The translations under genes and the position numbers were made by a program. This document shows positions 1-8,961 of a DNA stretch of 64,000 nt, one piece after another. The stretch lies in the NCBI RefSeq assembly GCF_000014185.1, contig NC_008148.1, positions 3,018,001-3,082,000 of the forward strand, written 5' to 3'. Source of the DNA: Rubrobacter xylanophilus DSM 9941 (GTDB lineage Bacteria > Actinomycetota > Rubrobacteria > Rubrobacterales > Rubrobacteraceae). The stretch's first letter is position 1. Each line of letters begins with the position of its first letter. The notes below the pieces were generated by a model. That model was not told where the DNA came from and did no database searches. It worked only from the letters and a program-made list of their open reading frames with translations.

Positions 1-127
1 CGGGGCGGCGGGAGACGGCGTGCACCCGGGCCCCGCCGTCGGCGAGCGCGTTGGTCACCGCAAGCCCGATGCCGCTCGAGGCCCCGGTGACGATCGCCGT
101 GCGGCCCTGCAGCGGCCGCCCCTCCAT
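1..127 (-). CDS. Short-chain dehydrogenase/reductase, N-terminal part (runs off the window)
   Basis: Only the first 42 codons are present; the gene continues beyond the left edge. The ATG at 127 overlaps the stop of the upstream alcohol dehydrogenase by one base (TGATG), so the two are co-translated. The translation holds the classical SDR cofactor motif TGASSGIG at about residues 14-21, after a strand reading RTAIVTG. This supports an NAD(P)-dependent oxidoreductase of the classical SDR family. The substrate is unknown; pairing with a zinc alcohol dehydrogenase and the nearby fuconate-type operon suggests polyol or sugar oxidation. Confidence 0.8.
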   Translation of the reverse strand, partial: MEGRPLQGRTAIVTGASSGIGLAVTNALADGGARVHAVSRRP

Positions 128-1152
128 CACGCCCCCTCCCCGCCGAGAAAGACCTTCACGCGGTCGGAGGGCCCCCGGACCAGCTCCTCGAAGGCCGCGG
201 GGCCCCTCTCCAGCGGCAGCGGGTCGGGGAGCTCCCCGATCCCGGCCTCCCCCGAGACGAGCCAGCCCAGGGCCCGCTCGAAGTCCCGCGGGGTGTAGGC
301 GTAGGAGCCCTGCAGGGCGAGCTGACGCCGCACCACGTCGTGGAAGCCCAGGGCGGTCTCGTCCTCGTGCAGGCCCACGAGCACCACCGTCCCCCCCGGG
401 CGCACCAGGCGCGCGGCGGCCCGGCGGGTCTCCCCCGCCCCGGCGGCGTCCAGCACCACGTCCGCGCCGAGCCCGCCGGTGGCCTCCCGGACGGCCTCCT
501 CCGCCTCCCCGCCCGGGGGGAAGGCCCTTCCCGCCCCCAGCTCGAGCGCCCGGGCGCGGCGGCCCCCGTGCGGCTCGACCGCCCAGACCTCCGGTATCCC
601 GGAGAGGACCGCCGCCTGCAGGCACATCAGGCCGATGGTGCCCGCCCCCACCACCACCGCCAGCTCCGCCGGCCCCCGCTCGAGCCCGAGGCCCGCCGCG
701 TGCACCCCGTTGGCCAGCGGCTCGGCGAGCGCCGCGGAGCGCAGGTCCACCCCCTCCGGCAGCGCGTGCAGGCTGCCCGCGGGCACCTCCACGTACTCCG
801 CGAAGGCGCCGGGCCGGTGGATCCCGATGAGGGCCCGCTCCGGGCAGATGTTCTCGTGCCCGGAGCGGCACAGCCGGCACTCCCCGCAGGAGATGAGGGG
901 GTTCACCGCCACCCGGCGGCCGACCCAGGCCTCGTCCACCCCCTCGCCCACCGCCACCACCGTCCCGGAGAACTCGTGGCCCATGACGAGGGGAGGAGTG
1001 CGGTTGCCCATCCTGCCCAGGTAGCCCTCGACCTCGGAGCCGCAGATCCCGGCGGCCCCGGTCCTCAAGACCACCGCGCCGGGACCGGCCTCGGGCTCGG
1101 GGATCTCCTCCACCGCCATCTCACGCGGCCCGCGCCAGACCACGCCCTTCAT
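127..1152 (-). CDS. Zinc-dependent medium-chain alcohol/polyol dehydrogenase
   Basis: The 341-residue product has the length and layout of sorbitol/threonine dehydrogenase-type MDR enzymes. The catalytic zinc site is visible as C37 and H59-E60 (GHE). The structural zinc site is C89, C92, C95 and C103. A Rossmann segment with a VVGAGTIGLM-like motif follows near residue 170. It would oxidise a secondary alcohol or polyol with NAD(P) in the cytoplasm. Its stop overlaps the start of the downstream SDR, and it diverges from the fuconate-type operon across about 200 bp. On this strand a TAGAAT -10-like hexamer lies at 1201-1196. The exact substrate cannot be assigned. Confidence 0.88.
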   Translation of the reverse strand: MKGVVWRGPREMAVEEIPEPEAGPGAVVLRTGAAGICGSEVEGYLGRMGNRTPPLVMGHEFSGTVVAVGEGVDEAWVGRRVAVNPLISCGECRLCRSGHENICPERALIGIHRPGAFAEYVEVPAGSLHALPEGVDLRSAALAEPLANGVHAAGLGLERGPAELAVVVGAGTIGLMCLQAAVLSGIPEVWAVEPHGGRRARALELGAGRAFPPGGEAEEAVREATGGLGADVVLDAAGAGETRRAAARLVRPGGTVVLVGLHEDETALGFHDVVRRQLALQGSYAYTPRDFERALGWLVSGEAGIGELPDPLPLERGPAAFEELVRGPSDRVKVFLGGEGA

Positions 1153-1277
1153 GCTCCCACCTCCGTCGCCGTAGAACGCCTCTCCTAGAGGACCATTCTA
1201 GCGGCCCCCGGCGGGCCCGCGGCTCGTAGCGGTCGGGGGCATGAGAAGAAGCCCATGACGCTGCACCCGGCCCCCGT

Positions 1278-1307
1278 TTGCGCCGCCGGAGCCGGCATCA
1301 CTATACT
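1278..1307 (+). promoter_or_regulatory. Predicted sigma-70-type promoter of the fuconate-type operon
   Basis: A TTGCGC -35-like hexamer at 1278-1283 and a TATACT -10 hexamer at 1302-1307 are separated by 18 bp. They lie about 45 bp upstream of the GTG start chosen for the first operon gene. The -10 is a strong match, the -35 weaker. This supports starting that gene at 1351 rather than at the upstream ATG at 1255. Confidence 0.5.
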
Positions 1308-1350
1308 CTCTCTCTGCCTGCAAAAACGAGGAAGAGATCGGGGGTGGTGC

Positions 1351-2106
1351 GTGCGGCGCCTTGAGGGCAAGAGAACGATAGTCACCGGGGCGGGCAGCGG
1401 CATCGGGCGGGCGATCGCCCTGCGCTTCGCCGCCGAGGGGGCGCGGGTGGCGCTCGCCGACGTGGACGAGGGGGCCGCGCGGAAGGTCGCCGCCGAGATC
1501 GGCGAGGGCTGCCTGGTGCAGAGGACCGACGTGACGGTGGCGGAGGAGGTAGAGGGGCTCGTCCGGCTGGCAACAGAGCGCTGGGGCGGGCTGGAGGTCA
1601 TGGTCAACAACGCCGGCGTGGGCGTCGCCGCAACCGCCCCCCAGACCTCAGAGGAGGACTTCGAGCGGGTGCTTGCGGTCAACCTCAGGGGCACCTTCCT
1701 CGGCATGAAGTACGCCATCCCCGCAATAAGGGACTCTGGCGGCGGCGCCGTCATAAACATGAGCTCCATAGCCGCCCTGGTGGGCCTCAAGGACCGCGCC
1801 GCCTACAGCGCGGCGAAGGGGGGGATTCTGGCGCTCACGCGGGCCGGTGCCATAGACCACATACACGAGGGCGTGCGCGTGAACTGCATAGCGCCGGGGA
1901 CGGTGGAGACGCCCTGGATCTCGAGGATCACCGCCGGGTATGCGGACCCCGAGGAGGCGCGGCGGCGGATGCGGGAGCGCCAGCCGCACGGGAGGTTTGT
2001 GAGGCCGGAGGAGGTGGCGGCGATGGCGGCCTACCTTGCCAGCGACGAGGCCGCCTCGGTGGTCGGCGCCTGCATGGTCGTCGACGGGGGCGTGACGGCC
2101 GGATGA
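1351..2106 (+). CDS. SDR oxidoreductase, candidate 2-keto-3-deoxy-L-fuconate dehydrogenase
   Basis: The 251-residue classical SDR begins at a GTG just after a purine-rich stretch at 1328-1345. It carries the cofactor motif TGAGSGIG, an NNAG motif, a catalytic Ser in MSSIAA and the YSAAK catalytic Tyr/Lys pair, then the usual VDGGVTAG C-terminus. The open frame extends to an ATG at 1255, but those 32 extra residues lie upstream of the predicted promoter's -10 and are not SDR-like. Its stop overlaps the fuconate dehydratase-like ATG (ATGA at 2103-2106). In characterised L-fucose/L-fuconate pathways an SDR of this type oxidises 2-keto-3-deoxy-L-fuconate. That role is inferred from context, not from specificity residues. 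Confidence 0.85.
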   Translation: MRRLEGKRTIVTGAGSGIGRAIALRFAAEGARVALADVDEGAARKVAAEIGEGCLVQRTDVTVAEEVEGLVRLATERWGGLEVMVNNAGVGVAATAPQTSEEDFERVLAVNLRGTFLGMKYAIPAIRDSGGGAVINMSSIAALVGLKDRAAYSAAKGGILALTRAGAIDHIHEGVRVNCIAPGTVETPWISRITAGYADPEEARRRMRERQPHGRFVRPEEVAAMAAYLASDEAASVVGACMVVDGGVTAG

Positions 2107-3410
2107 GCCCGCTCAGGATCACCGGGGTGGAGGCTCTGGACGTGCGCTTCCCCACCTCCCGCGACCTCTCCGGCTCCGACGCGATGAACCCCGCCCCCGA
2201 CTACTCGGCGGCCTACGCCATCCTCCGCACCGGGGAGGGGCTCGACGGCCACGGCCTCACCTTCACCATCGGGCGGGGCAACGAGCTGTGCGTCGCCGCC
2301 ATCCGCTCGCTCTCCCCGCTGGTCGTCGGGCAGACCCTCGAGTCCATCGCCCGCGACATGGCGGCCTTCTGGTACCGCCTCACCGGCGACAGCCAGCTGC
2401 GGTGGGTGGGGCCGGAGAAGGGCGTCATCCACCTGGCCGCCGCGGCCATCGTCAACGCGGTGTGGGACCTGTGGGCCAAGGCCGAGGCCAAGCCGCTGTG
2501 GAAGCTGCTGGTGGACATGACCCCCGAGGAGATCGTCGCCTGCGTCCCCTTCCGCTACATCACCGACGCGCTGACCCCGGAGGAGGCGCTCGAGATCCTG
2601 CGCCGCAACGAGGGCACCCGTGCCGCCCGCGAGGCCGAGATGCTCGGGAGCGGCTACCCGGCCTACACCACCAGCGCCGGCTGGCTCGGCTACACCGACG
2701 AGAGGGTGCGCGAGCTCTGCCAGGAGGCGGTCGCGCAGGGGTTTGCGCACTTCAAGCAGAAGGTGGGCGCGAGCATCGAGGACGACGTGCGGCGGGCCGC
2801 CCTGATCCGGGAGGAGATCGGGCCGGAGCGCAACCTCATGATGGACGCCAACCAGGTGTGGGACGTAGAGGAGGCCATAGACAACATCCGGCGCCTGGCG
2901 GAGTTCGACCCCTACTGGGTAGAGGAGCCCACGAGCCCCGACGACGTCCTCGGGCACGCCAGGATAGCCGAGGCCGTCGCCCCCGTCCGCGTCGCCACCG
3001 GCGAGCACTGCCAGAACCGCATCATCTTCAAGCAGCTGATGCAGGCCCGCGCCACGGGCTTCTGCCAGATAGACGCCTGCCGCCTCGGCGGGGTGAACGA
3101 GGTGCTGGCGGTGCTGCTCATGGCGGCGAAGTTCGGCGTGCCGGTGTGCCCGCACGCCGGCGGGGTGGGCCTGTGCGAGTACGTCCAGCACCTCTCCATC
3201 TTCGACTACGTGTACGTGAGCGCCTCGCTGGAGGACCGGGTGCTGGAGTACGTGGACCACCTGCACGAGCACTTCGTGGACCCGGTGCGGATGGAGAACG
3301 GCCGCTACCTGCCCCCGCAGGCCCCGGGCTACTCGATTGAGATGCGCCCGGAGTCGCTGCAGGAGTTCGCCTACCCCGACGGCCCGGCCTGGGCGGGGGG
3401 CGGCGCGTGA
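2103..3410 (+). CDS. fucD: Enolase-superfamily sugar-acid dehydratase, L-fuconate dehydratase type
   Basis: The 435-residue protein matches the L-fuconate dehydratase (FucD/ENOSF1) branch of the mandelate racemase group, which is longer than most relatives. Visible active-site elements are K218-x-K220 in FKQKVG, D248 in MMDANQ, E274-E275 in [10 protein letters not shown], and E301 in ATGEHCQN, followed by the PHAGG histidine loop. These are the Mg ligands and acid/base residues expected for removal of water from a six-carbon acid sugar to give 2-keto-3-deoxy-L-fuconate. It sits between two SDR genes, overlapping both by four bases (ATGA and GTGA). The family assignment is strong; L-fuconate as substrate is inferred from overall similarity. 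Confidence 0.88.
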   Translation: MSPLRITGVEALDVRFPTSRDLSGSDAMNPAPDYSAAYAILRTGEGLDGHGLTFTIGRGNELCVAAIRSLSPLVVGQTLESIARDMAAFWYRLTGDSQLRWVGPEKGVIHLAAAAIVNAVWDLWAKAEAKPLWKLLVDMTPEEIVACVPFRYITDALTPEEALEILRRNEGTRAAREAEMLGSGYPAYTTSAGWLGYTDERVRELCQEAVAQGFAHFKQKVGASIEDDVRRAALIREEIGPERNLMMDANQVWDVEEAIDNIRRLAEFDPYWVEEPTSPDDVLGHARIAEAVAPVRVATGEHCQNRIIFKQLMQARATGFCQIDACRLGGVNEVLAVLLMAAKFGVPVCPHAGGVGLCEYVQHLSIFDYVYVSASLEDRVLEYVDHLHEHFVDPVRMENGRYLPPQAPGYSIEMRPESLQEFAYPDGPAWAGGGA

Positions 3411-4117
3411 GCGGGGTCGCGGCGGTGCTGGGGGTGGGCCCCGGGCTTGGGGCGGCGGTGGCGCGCCGCTTCGCGCGTGGGGGCTACGCCGTAGCGCTCA
3501 TGGCGCGCCGCCGGCAGAGCCTGGAGCCGGTGCGCGGGGAGATAGCAGGGGCGGGGGGCGCGGCCCTGGCGGTGCCCGCGGACGCCTCGGACCCCGGCTC
3601 GGTCGCCGCGGCCTTCGGGCGGGTGCGGGAGGAGCTCGGCGACCCGGAGGTGCTCGTGTACAACGCGGGGGCCTTCCAGCCGGGCGGCATCCTGGAGATC
3701 CCGCCGGAGAGGTTCGACGAGTGCTGGAGGATCAACTGCGCGGGCGCCTTCTACGCCGCCCGCGAGGTGCTGCCCGCGATGGCGGAGAAGGGGCGCGGGA
3801 CGGTCCTGCTCACGGGCGCGACGGCGGCCTGGCGCGGCTCGGCGAACTTCGCCGCGCTGGCGGTGGGGAAGTTCGGGCTGCGGGCGCTGGCGCAGTCGAT
3901 GGCCCGCGAGTTCGGCCCGCGGGGCGTGCACGTGGCCCACGTGGTCATCGACGGCCAGATAGACACCCCGCGGGTCAGGGAGAGGTACCCGGGGCGCGAG
4001 GGGCACACCATGCTCTCCCCGGAGGCCATCGCCGAGACCTACTGGCAGCTGCACTCCCAGCCGCCGGACGCCTGGACGCTGGAGCTGGACCTGAGGCCCT
4101 CGGTGGAGCGCTTCTAG
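3407..4117 (+). CDS. Atypical SDR-fold protein lacking the catalytic tyrosine
   Basis: This 236-residue protein starts at a GTG inside the stop of the dehydratase gene (GTGA), so it is translationally coupled. It has an SDR fold, but the nucleotide motif is GVGPGLG rather than TGxxxGIG. In the active-site segment [10 protein letters not shown] the Lys is present while the Tyr four residues before it is Leu; the nearest aromatic is Phe. This matches the classical-SDR-like subgroup described as lacking the active-site Tyr (SDR_c10-like). It may bind NAD(P) without standard hydride-transfer chemistry, or use another acid. Its role in the sugar-acid operon is unknown. Confidence 0.8.
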   Translation: MSGVAAVLGVGPGLGAAVARRFARGGYAVALMARRRQSLEPVRGEIAGAGGAALAVPADASDPGSVAAAFGRVREELGDPEVLVYNAGAFQPGGILEIPPERFDECWRINCAGAFYAAREVLPAMAEKGRGTVLLTGATAAWRGSANFAALAVGKFGLRALAQSMAREFGPRGVHVAHVVIDGQIDTPRVRERYPGREGHTMLSPEAIAETYWQLHSQPPDAWTLELDLRPSVERF

Positions 4118-4173
4118 GAGGTTTCAAACCCGCCGCAACCGGAAACGGAAGTCCCCGCAGGGAGAGGGAGCGC

Positions 4174-4623
4174 TTGGGGGAACCCCTCCGGGAGGTGGGC
4201 GAGGTGCTGAACGAGGAGCAGCGGGCGTTCTGGGAGGACCTTCTGGCCTACTACCGGCAGGAGCTCGAGGAGCGGCAGAACCCGGCGATGGTCTCCATGC
4301 TCGGCATCTTCCACGGCGAGGAGCACGCCCGCCGGGACAGGGAGCTGGCGGAGAAGGGCTACGTCTACCTGCTGCGGCGCGGCAGGCTGTACGTGAAGCG
4401 GATAGACGAGCTCGAGCCCTCCGACGCCCCGGACCTGATGGCCGAGCTGGAGGCGAACGAGGCGCTGGCCGGGGAGCACTCCTCGGTGGAGGGCGAGGTG
4501 ACGGTGACGGAGTTCCCCGGCGGCCCGACCTTCACCCACCCCCACTACGAGGACGCCACCCGCCACCTCAGGGAGCGCTGGCGGCACCTCCGGAGGGACT
4601 GGCCGGCGCGGGGGGAGGGCTAG
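4174..4623 (+). CDS. Conserved-looking hypothetical protein
   Basis: I do not recognise this protein of about 149 residues. The TTG at 4174 is chosen because GGAGAGGGAG (4161-4170) lies at good spacing before it; GTG at 4195 or 4204 are alternatives. It is rich in Glu and Arg, predicted mostly helical, has no signal peptide or membrane segment, and ends with a basic stretch. It contains HGEEHARRDRE and FTHPHYED segments with several His residues, but no known metal motif. It follows the fuconate-type operon by 56 bp and converges on gatD, with the stop codons overlapping. Confidence 0.65.
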   Translation: MGEPLREVGEVLNEEQRAFWEDLLAYYRQELEERQNPAMVSMLGIFHGEEHARRDRELAEKGYVYLLRRGRLYVKRIDELEPSDAPDLMAELEANEALAGEHSSVEGEVTVTEFPGGPTFTHPHYEDATRHLRERWRHLRRDWPARGEG

Positions 4624-5369
4624 GAGGCCCCCCCGCCGCGGAGGCGGTCGGCCATCGCCTCGAAGGCCCTGAGCTCGAGCGCGTCGTCGAGGGGCTCGAG
4701 CTCGAAGGAGCCGTCCACCCTGCGGAGGGCGCTCAGGATGAGGTGGTCGGTGAACCAGGGGTTCTTGGGCAGCAGCGAGCCGTGCAGGTAGGTGCCGTAG
4801 GCGTTGAGGCGGCGGGCGCCCTCGGTGCCGTCCTCGCCGTTGTTGCCGTGCCCGTAGAGGACGGTCCCCAGCGGCTCCACGTCCCCCAGGCGGGTGCGCC
4901 CGCCGTGGTTCTCGAAGCCGACGAGCTCGCGGGCCTCGCCGCCGAGCTCCACCCGCACGAGGACGTTGCCGATCAGGCGCCCCTCGCCGGGCTTGCGCGG
5001 CTCGGTGTACAGGTCGAAGATCCCCACGCCCGGCAGCCTCTCGCCCTCCGGGGTCTCGTAGTAGTGGCCCATGAGCTGGTAGCCGCCGCACACCCCCAGC
5101 ACCACCCCGCCGTCCTCCACGATGGCCCGCAGCTCGGCGCCCTTCTTCCCGGCCAGATCCCCGGCCAGGAGCGCCTGCTCCCTGTCCTGCCCGCCGCCGA
5201 AGAGGAAGATGTCGCAGCCGGTCGGGCGGACGGGCTCCCCCACCCCCACGTCCACCACCTCCACGGGGATGCCGCGCCACTCGCAGCGCTTCTTTATGGA
5301 GAGCACGTTCCCCCGGTCCCCGTAGAGGTTCATCATGTCGGCGTAGAGGTGGTGGACGGTGAGCTTCAA
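4620..5369 (-). CDS. gatD: Lipid II isoglutaminyl synthase, glutamine amidotransferase subunit
   Basis: This 249-residue class I glutamine amidotransferase matches GatD, which hydrolyses glutamine and feeds ammonia to MurT for amidation of D-Glu in lipid II at the cytoplasmic membrane face. The nucleophile is C94 in LGVCGGYQLMG and the catalytic His is H196 in YGTYLHGS. The N-terminus LYADMMNLYGDRGN is typical of CobQ/GatD-like amidotransferases. The start is a TTG at 5369 preceded by GGGAGG; it overlaps the murT stop (TTGA), so the two subunits are translationally coupled. An unbroken frame continues upstream to 6785, but it is antisense-like in composition across murT and is not coding there. 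Confidence 0.92.
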   Translation of the reverse strand: MKLTVHHLYADMMNLYGDRGNVLSIKKRCEWRGIPVEVVDVGVGEPVRPTGCDIFLFGGGQDREQALLAGDLAGKKGAELRAIVEDGGVVLGVCGGYQLMGHYYETPEGERLPGVGIFDLYTEPRKPGEGRLIGNVLVRVELGGEARELVGFENHGGRTRLGDVEPLGTVLYGHGNNGEDGTEGARRLNAYGTYLHGSLLPKNPWFTDHLILSALRRVDGSFELEPLDDALELRAFEAMADRLRGGGAS

Positions 5370-6676
5370 CGGTCCTCCCAGAAGGGGCGGGCGTAGCCCA
5401 GCTCGCTCAAAGCGCGCCTTATCTCCAGCATCGCGGTGTAGGTCGGGAGCACGTACAGGGTCTCCCCGGGAGGGGTGGCGTCCAGGGCCCGGCGCAGCGC
5501 CTCCCCGCAGCCCGGCACCACCGCGCCCACCGGCAGCCCGGCGTACTTGAGCCTCACGGCCATGTCCTCGGCCCGGAGGCCGCCGGCCATGATCGGCTGC
5601 ATCTCCGAGAGGAGCCCCTCCTCCCGCGCCTCGGCGAGCATCTCCAAATCCACGTCCCACAGCCAGGAGACGTCCCGGCCGTCGGCGTCGTTGTCGTTTA
5701 TGGCGACGAGCACGTGCCGGGCTCCGCCCCCCGCGATGAAGGTGCGCAGGATCTCGTTGAACCCCACGGGGTTTTTTATGAGGAGCAGAAACACCTCCCT
5801 CTCCCCGGCCAAGACCCGCTCGACCCGGCCGAAGGCGCCCCCGAAGGCCCCGAGCCCCCGGACGATGTGCTCCATCGCCGCCCCGGCCTCCCCGGCGAGC
5901 GCCGCGGCGGCCAGGGCGTTGTAGACGTTGTAGAGGCCGGGGAGCCGCAGGCGCACCTCCCTCTCCCCCGCCGGGCCCGAGAGCACGAACGTCGCGCCCC
6001 GGACGCCCCGCAGGCGCACCCGGCTCGCCCGGTAGGCGGGCTCGGGCCGCCCGAATCCGCAACGGCCGCACCGGTAGACCCCGACGTGCCCCATGTACAC
6101 CGCCGAGTAGGAGAGCGGCGTCCCGCAGAGGGGGCAGTCCTTGGAGTCGGCCACGTGCTGCAGGCGCCCGGTGTCGAGGGCGGGCTCGTCCACCCCGAAG
6201 TAGAGGGCGCCCGGCGCCGAGCGCCCCAGGCTCGCCACCAGCGGGTCGTCGGCGTTCAGGATCACCCCGCCCCCCGGCGGCAGGTGCTCGAAGGCGGAGG
6301 CTATGACCTTCCCCGTGTAGGCCAGCTCGCCGTAGCGGTCGAGCTGGTCCCGGAAGAGGTTCAGGACGGCGAGCAGGCGCAGCTCGGCCTCGGCGGCCAC
6401 CCTCGGGACGCTCGCCTCGTCCACCTCGAAGAGGCCCATCTCCGCGGAGGGCCTGCCGGCGAGGTCCGAGTCCTCCACGAGCGCCGCGGTGACCCCGGTC
6501 ACCAGGTTCGCCCCGGTGAAGTTGCTGACCGTACGGATGCCAGCCTCGCGCAGGATGGCGCCCGCCATCCGGGCGGTGGTGGTCTTGCCGTTGGTCCCGG
6601 TCACGGCCGCCGACCCGCGCGGCAGCCGCCCCGAGAGAGCGCGCAGCACCCGCGGGTCCAGCCTCCTGGCCACCAC
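5366..6676 (-). CDS. murT: Lipid II isoglutaminyl synthase, MurT subunit (N-terminus probably frameshifted)
   Basis: The Mur-ligase-like partner of GatD activates the D-Glu carboxylate of lipid II with ATP. The P-loop TGTNGKTTT is near residue 27. A four-cysteine zinc-ribbon insertion, CPLC...CGRCG, lies near residues 190-215, and a DUF1727-type C-terminal domain follows. In frame the only start is GTG at 6676 or 6679, which truncates the N-terminal helix seen in MurT proteins. An ATG at 6785 in the other frame encodes exactly such a helix (MALLRDARLSAAIAAA...). The two join smoothly if one C is removed from the run at 6724-6727. The gene is either interrupted or affected by a sequence error. 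Confidence 0.88.
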   Translation of the reverse strand: MVARRLDPRVLRALSGRLPRGSAAVTGTNGKTTTARMAGAILREAGIRTVSNFTGANLVTGVTAALVEDSDLAGRPSAEMGLFEVDEASVPRVAAEAELRLLAVLNLFRDQLDRYGELAYTGKVIASAFEHLPPGGGVILNADDPLVASLGRSAPGALYFGVDEPALDTGRLQHVADSKDCPLCGTPLSYSAVYMGHVGVYRCGRCGFGRPEPAYRASRVRLRGVRGATFVLSGPAGEREVRLRLPGLYNVYNALAAAALAGEAGAAMEHIVRGLGAFGGAFGRVERVLAGEREVFLLLIKNPVGFNEILRTFIAGGGARHVLVAINDNDADGRDVSWLWDVDLEMLAEAREEGLLSEMQPIMAGGLRAEDMAVRLKYAGLPVGAVVPGCGEALRRALDATPPGETLYVLPTYTAMLEIRRALSELGYARPFWEDR

Positions 6677-6723
6677 GCCGGGGACGGTGGAGCCGCCCCC
6701 GGCCCGCAGCAGCCGGCTCGCCG

Positions 6724-6727
6724 CCCC
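6724..6727. other. Candidate one-base insertion in the murT 5' region
   Basis: Four consecutive C residues on the plus strand (GGGG in murT sense). Deleting one base joins the frame of the ATG at 6785 to the murT frame, giving ...ARAARAASRLLRAGGG... followed by STVPGVVARRLDP, which is the expected MurT N-terminus. With the base present, a stop codon lies just upstream in the murT frame. Confidence 0.6.
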
Positions 6728-6866
6728 GCGCCGCGCGCGCGGCGGCTATCGCGGCGGAGAGCCTGGCGTCCCGCAGCAGGGCCATGCGCAGGATTATATA
6801 CGCGGGCGACCCCTCTTCTTAGCGGGCTCTCAGGTTCCGGGTGTAGCATTACCTCCGGCGGGCATC

Positions 6867-7544
6867 ATGCGTCCGGGCACGCGCATACTGGTGGTAGAGG
6901 ACGACCCCTCCATCGCCCGGCTGCTGCAGCTGGAGCTCGAGCACCGGGGGTACGAGGTCTGCTGCGCCGCGGACGGGGAGGAGGGGCTCGCCGCCTTCGA
7001 GCGGCTCCGGCCCGACGTGGTGGTGCTCGACATCATGCTCCCGGGGATGGACGGGGTGGGGGTGCTCAGGCGACTCCGGGAGGCCGGGCACCGGACCCCG
7101 GTGATCATGCTGACCGCCCGCGACGCCACCGGGGACAAGGTGCACAGCCTGGACCGCGGCGCCGACGACTACCTCACCAAGCCGTTCGAGGTCGAGGAGC
7201 TGCTGGCCCGGATGCGGGCGGTGCTGCGGCGGGTGGAGGGGGAGGAGGTGCTGCGGGTGGGGAGCCTCACCGTGGACACCTCCGCCCGCGAGGTCCGGCG
7301 GGGCGGGCGGGCCGTGGCGCTCACGGCCCGCGAGTACGACCTTCTGGAGCTCCTCGCCCGCAACGGCCGCCGGGTGCTCTCGAGGGAGAAGATCCTGGAC
7401 CGGGTCTGGGGCGAGGGGGCGGGCGTGGACCCGAACGTGGTGGACGTGTACGTCGGGTACCTGCGCCGGAAGCTCGAGGGGCCCGGGGAGGGGCGGCTCA
7501 TCCACACCGTGCGCGGGGTGGGCTACGTGCTCAGGGAGGACTAG
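6867..7544 (+). CDS. OmpR/PhoB-family response regulator
   Basis: The 225-residue two-component regulator has a receiver domain with acidic pocket E11-D12-D13, phospho-acceptor D55 in VLDIMLPG and K105 in the DYLTKPF motif. A winged-helix DNA-binding domain follows from about residue 125, with the recognition region LTAREYDLLELLA and a wing ending HTVRGVGYVL. The ATG at 6867 gives the canonical N-terminus. The kinase gene follows after one base, so they form an operon. By family rule it binds direct repeats as a dimer; a four-copy 11-bp direct repeat at 8956-8999 is a good candidate target. Confidence 0.93.
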   Translation: MRPGTRILVVEDDPSIARLLQLELEHRGYEVCCAADGEEGLAAFERLRPDVVVLDIMLPGMDGVGVLRRLREAGHRTPVIMLTARDATGDKVHSLDRGADDYLTKPFEVEELLARMRAVLRRVEGEEVLRVGSLTVDTSAREVRRGGRAVALTAREYDLLELLARNGRRVLSREKILDRVWGEGAGVDPNVVDVYVGYLRRKLEGPGEGRLIHTVRGVGYVLRED

Positions 7545-7545
7545 C

Positions 7546-8961
7546 GTGCCGATCCGGTGGCGGCTCACCCTGTTCAACACCCTGGCCATCGGGCTCATCC
7601 TGCTCGCCGTCGGCCTCGGGCTCTTTTTCCTGCTGCGGGGGCTGCTGCTCTCGGACCTCCGGCAGACCGTCGCCGAGCGGGCCCGCGCCGCGGCCGCCGA
7701 GATCCGGGAGGTGGACGACGAGGACGAGGCCATAGACGGCGAGGACATAGAGGACCTCACCCTCGACGGGGCCTTCATCCTGGTGCGCGACGGGGAGGGC
7801 GACGTGATCTTCCAGACCGTAAACCTCGCCAGCTCGCCGGAGAACGACCCGCTCTGGCGGCGGGCGCTGGAGGAGGGGCGGGCCGTCTCGGGGACCGCCG
7901 CGCTCTCCGCGGAGGCCCCGGACCACGTGGTCGCCGTGCCCGTCTCCGCTCCCCGGAACCCGGCCCGCGTGGTGGAGGCGGGGATGTCCCTGGAGCCCGT
8001 GGAGCAGGCGCTCGCCGCCTTCAGGACGGCCCTGCTCATCGGGCTGGCCGCGGGGCTCGTGATCTCCGCGGCCGGCTCCTACCTCCTGGCCCGGCTCGCC
8101 CTCGCCCCGGTGGACGCGGTGGTGCGAGCGGCGGAAGAGATGGGGTCCACCGACCTCTCCGGGCGGCTGCCGGTCGCCAACCCGCAGGACGAGATCGGCC
8201 GCCTCGCCGCCACCATAAACGCGCTGCTGGCGCGCACGGAGGCGGCCTTCGGCCGGCAGCGGGAGGCGCTGGGGCGCCAGCGGCGCTTCGCCGCCGACGC
8301 GAGCCACGAGCTCAGAACCCCGCTGACCTCCATCGCGGGCTACGCGCGGATGCTGGAGCGCTGGGCGCTCAAGGACCCGGACGCCGCCCGGGAGGGGGCC
8401 GCAGCCATCCGGCGGGAGGCCGAGCGGATGCAGCACCTGGTGGAGGAGCTGCTCGCGCTCGCCCGCGGCGACGAGGGGAGGCCGCTCGAGCTCGGGCGCG
8501 CGGACCTCGCGGAGGTGGCGGAGGAGTCCGCGGCGGCCGCCCGGGCGGCCGCCGGGGACCGGGTGAGCGTGGTGTGGGAGCCGCCGGAGGGACCGGTCGA
8601 GGCGGTCTTCGACCGGGAGCGGGTGCGCCAGGCCCTGGCCGCGCTCCTGGACAACGCCGTCCGCTACACCCCCGAGGGGGGCAGGGTCTCCGTCCGGGCC
8701 CTGCGGCGGGACGGGAAGGCCGCCGTGCGGGTCGAGGACACCGGCCCGGGCATCCCCGAGGAGCAGCTGGGCATGATCTTCGAGCGCTTCTACCGGGTGG
8801 ATGGGACCCGCTCCCGGAGGCTCGGCGGCGCAGGGCTGGGGCTCTCCATCGCCCGCCAGATCGCCGAGGCCCACGGCGGCGCCATAGAGGTCAGGAGCGT
8901 GCCGGGGGAGGGCTCGTCCTTCACCCTCCTGCTCCCGCAGGAGGGTCCCCGCAAACTCTAA
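7546..8961 (+). CDS. Membrane sensor histidine kinase (HAMP, HisKA, HATPase)
   Basis: The 471-residue kinase starts at a GTG one base after the regulator stop. Transmembrane segments lie near residues 9-31 and 162-184, enclosing an acidic extracytoplasmic sensor region (EVDDEDEAIDGEDIED near residue 57). A HAMP domain follows. The phospho-accepting His is H254 in DASHELRTPLTS. ATP-binding motifs are N (LLDNAVRYTP), G1 (VEDTGPGIP), F (FERFYRVD) and G2 (GGAGLGLSIA). It would phosphorylate the adjacent regulator. The acidic sensor patch suggests cation or cationic-peptide sensing, but this is inference. Confidence 0.94.
   Translation: MPIRWRLTLFNTLAIGLILLAVGLGLFFLLRGLLLSDLRQTVAERARAAAAEIREVDDEDEAIDGEDIEDLTLDGAFILVRDGEGDVIFQTVNLASSPENDPLWRRALEEGRAVSGTAALSAEAPDHVVAVPVSAPRNPARVVEAGMSLEPVEQALAAFRTALLIGLAAGLVISAAGSYLLARLALAPVDAVVRAAEEMGSTDLSGRLPVANPQDEIGRLAATINALLARTEAAFGRQREALGRQRRFAADASHELRTPLTSIAGYARMLERWALKDPDAAREGAAAIRREAERMQHLVEELLALARGDEGRPLELGRADLAEVAEESAAAARAAAGDRVSVVWEPPEGPVEAVFDRERVRQALAALLDNAVRYTPEGGRVSVRALRRDGKAAVRVEDTGPGIPEEQLGMIFERFYRVDGTRSRRLGGAGLGLSIARQIAEAHGGAIEVRSVPGEGSSFTLLLPQEGPRKL

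Noticed and set aside
4620-6785. A single 721-codon open frame covering gatD and murT on the minus strand
   Set aside because: Only its last 249 codons look like protein (GatD). Upstream it is Arg/Gly/Pro-rich noise in a frame different from the MurT coding frame; long open frames are common by chance at this GC.
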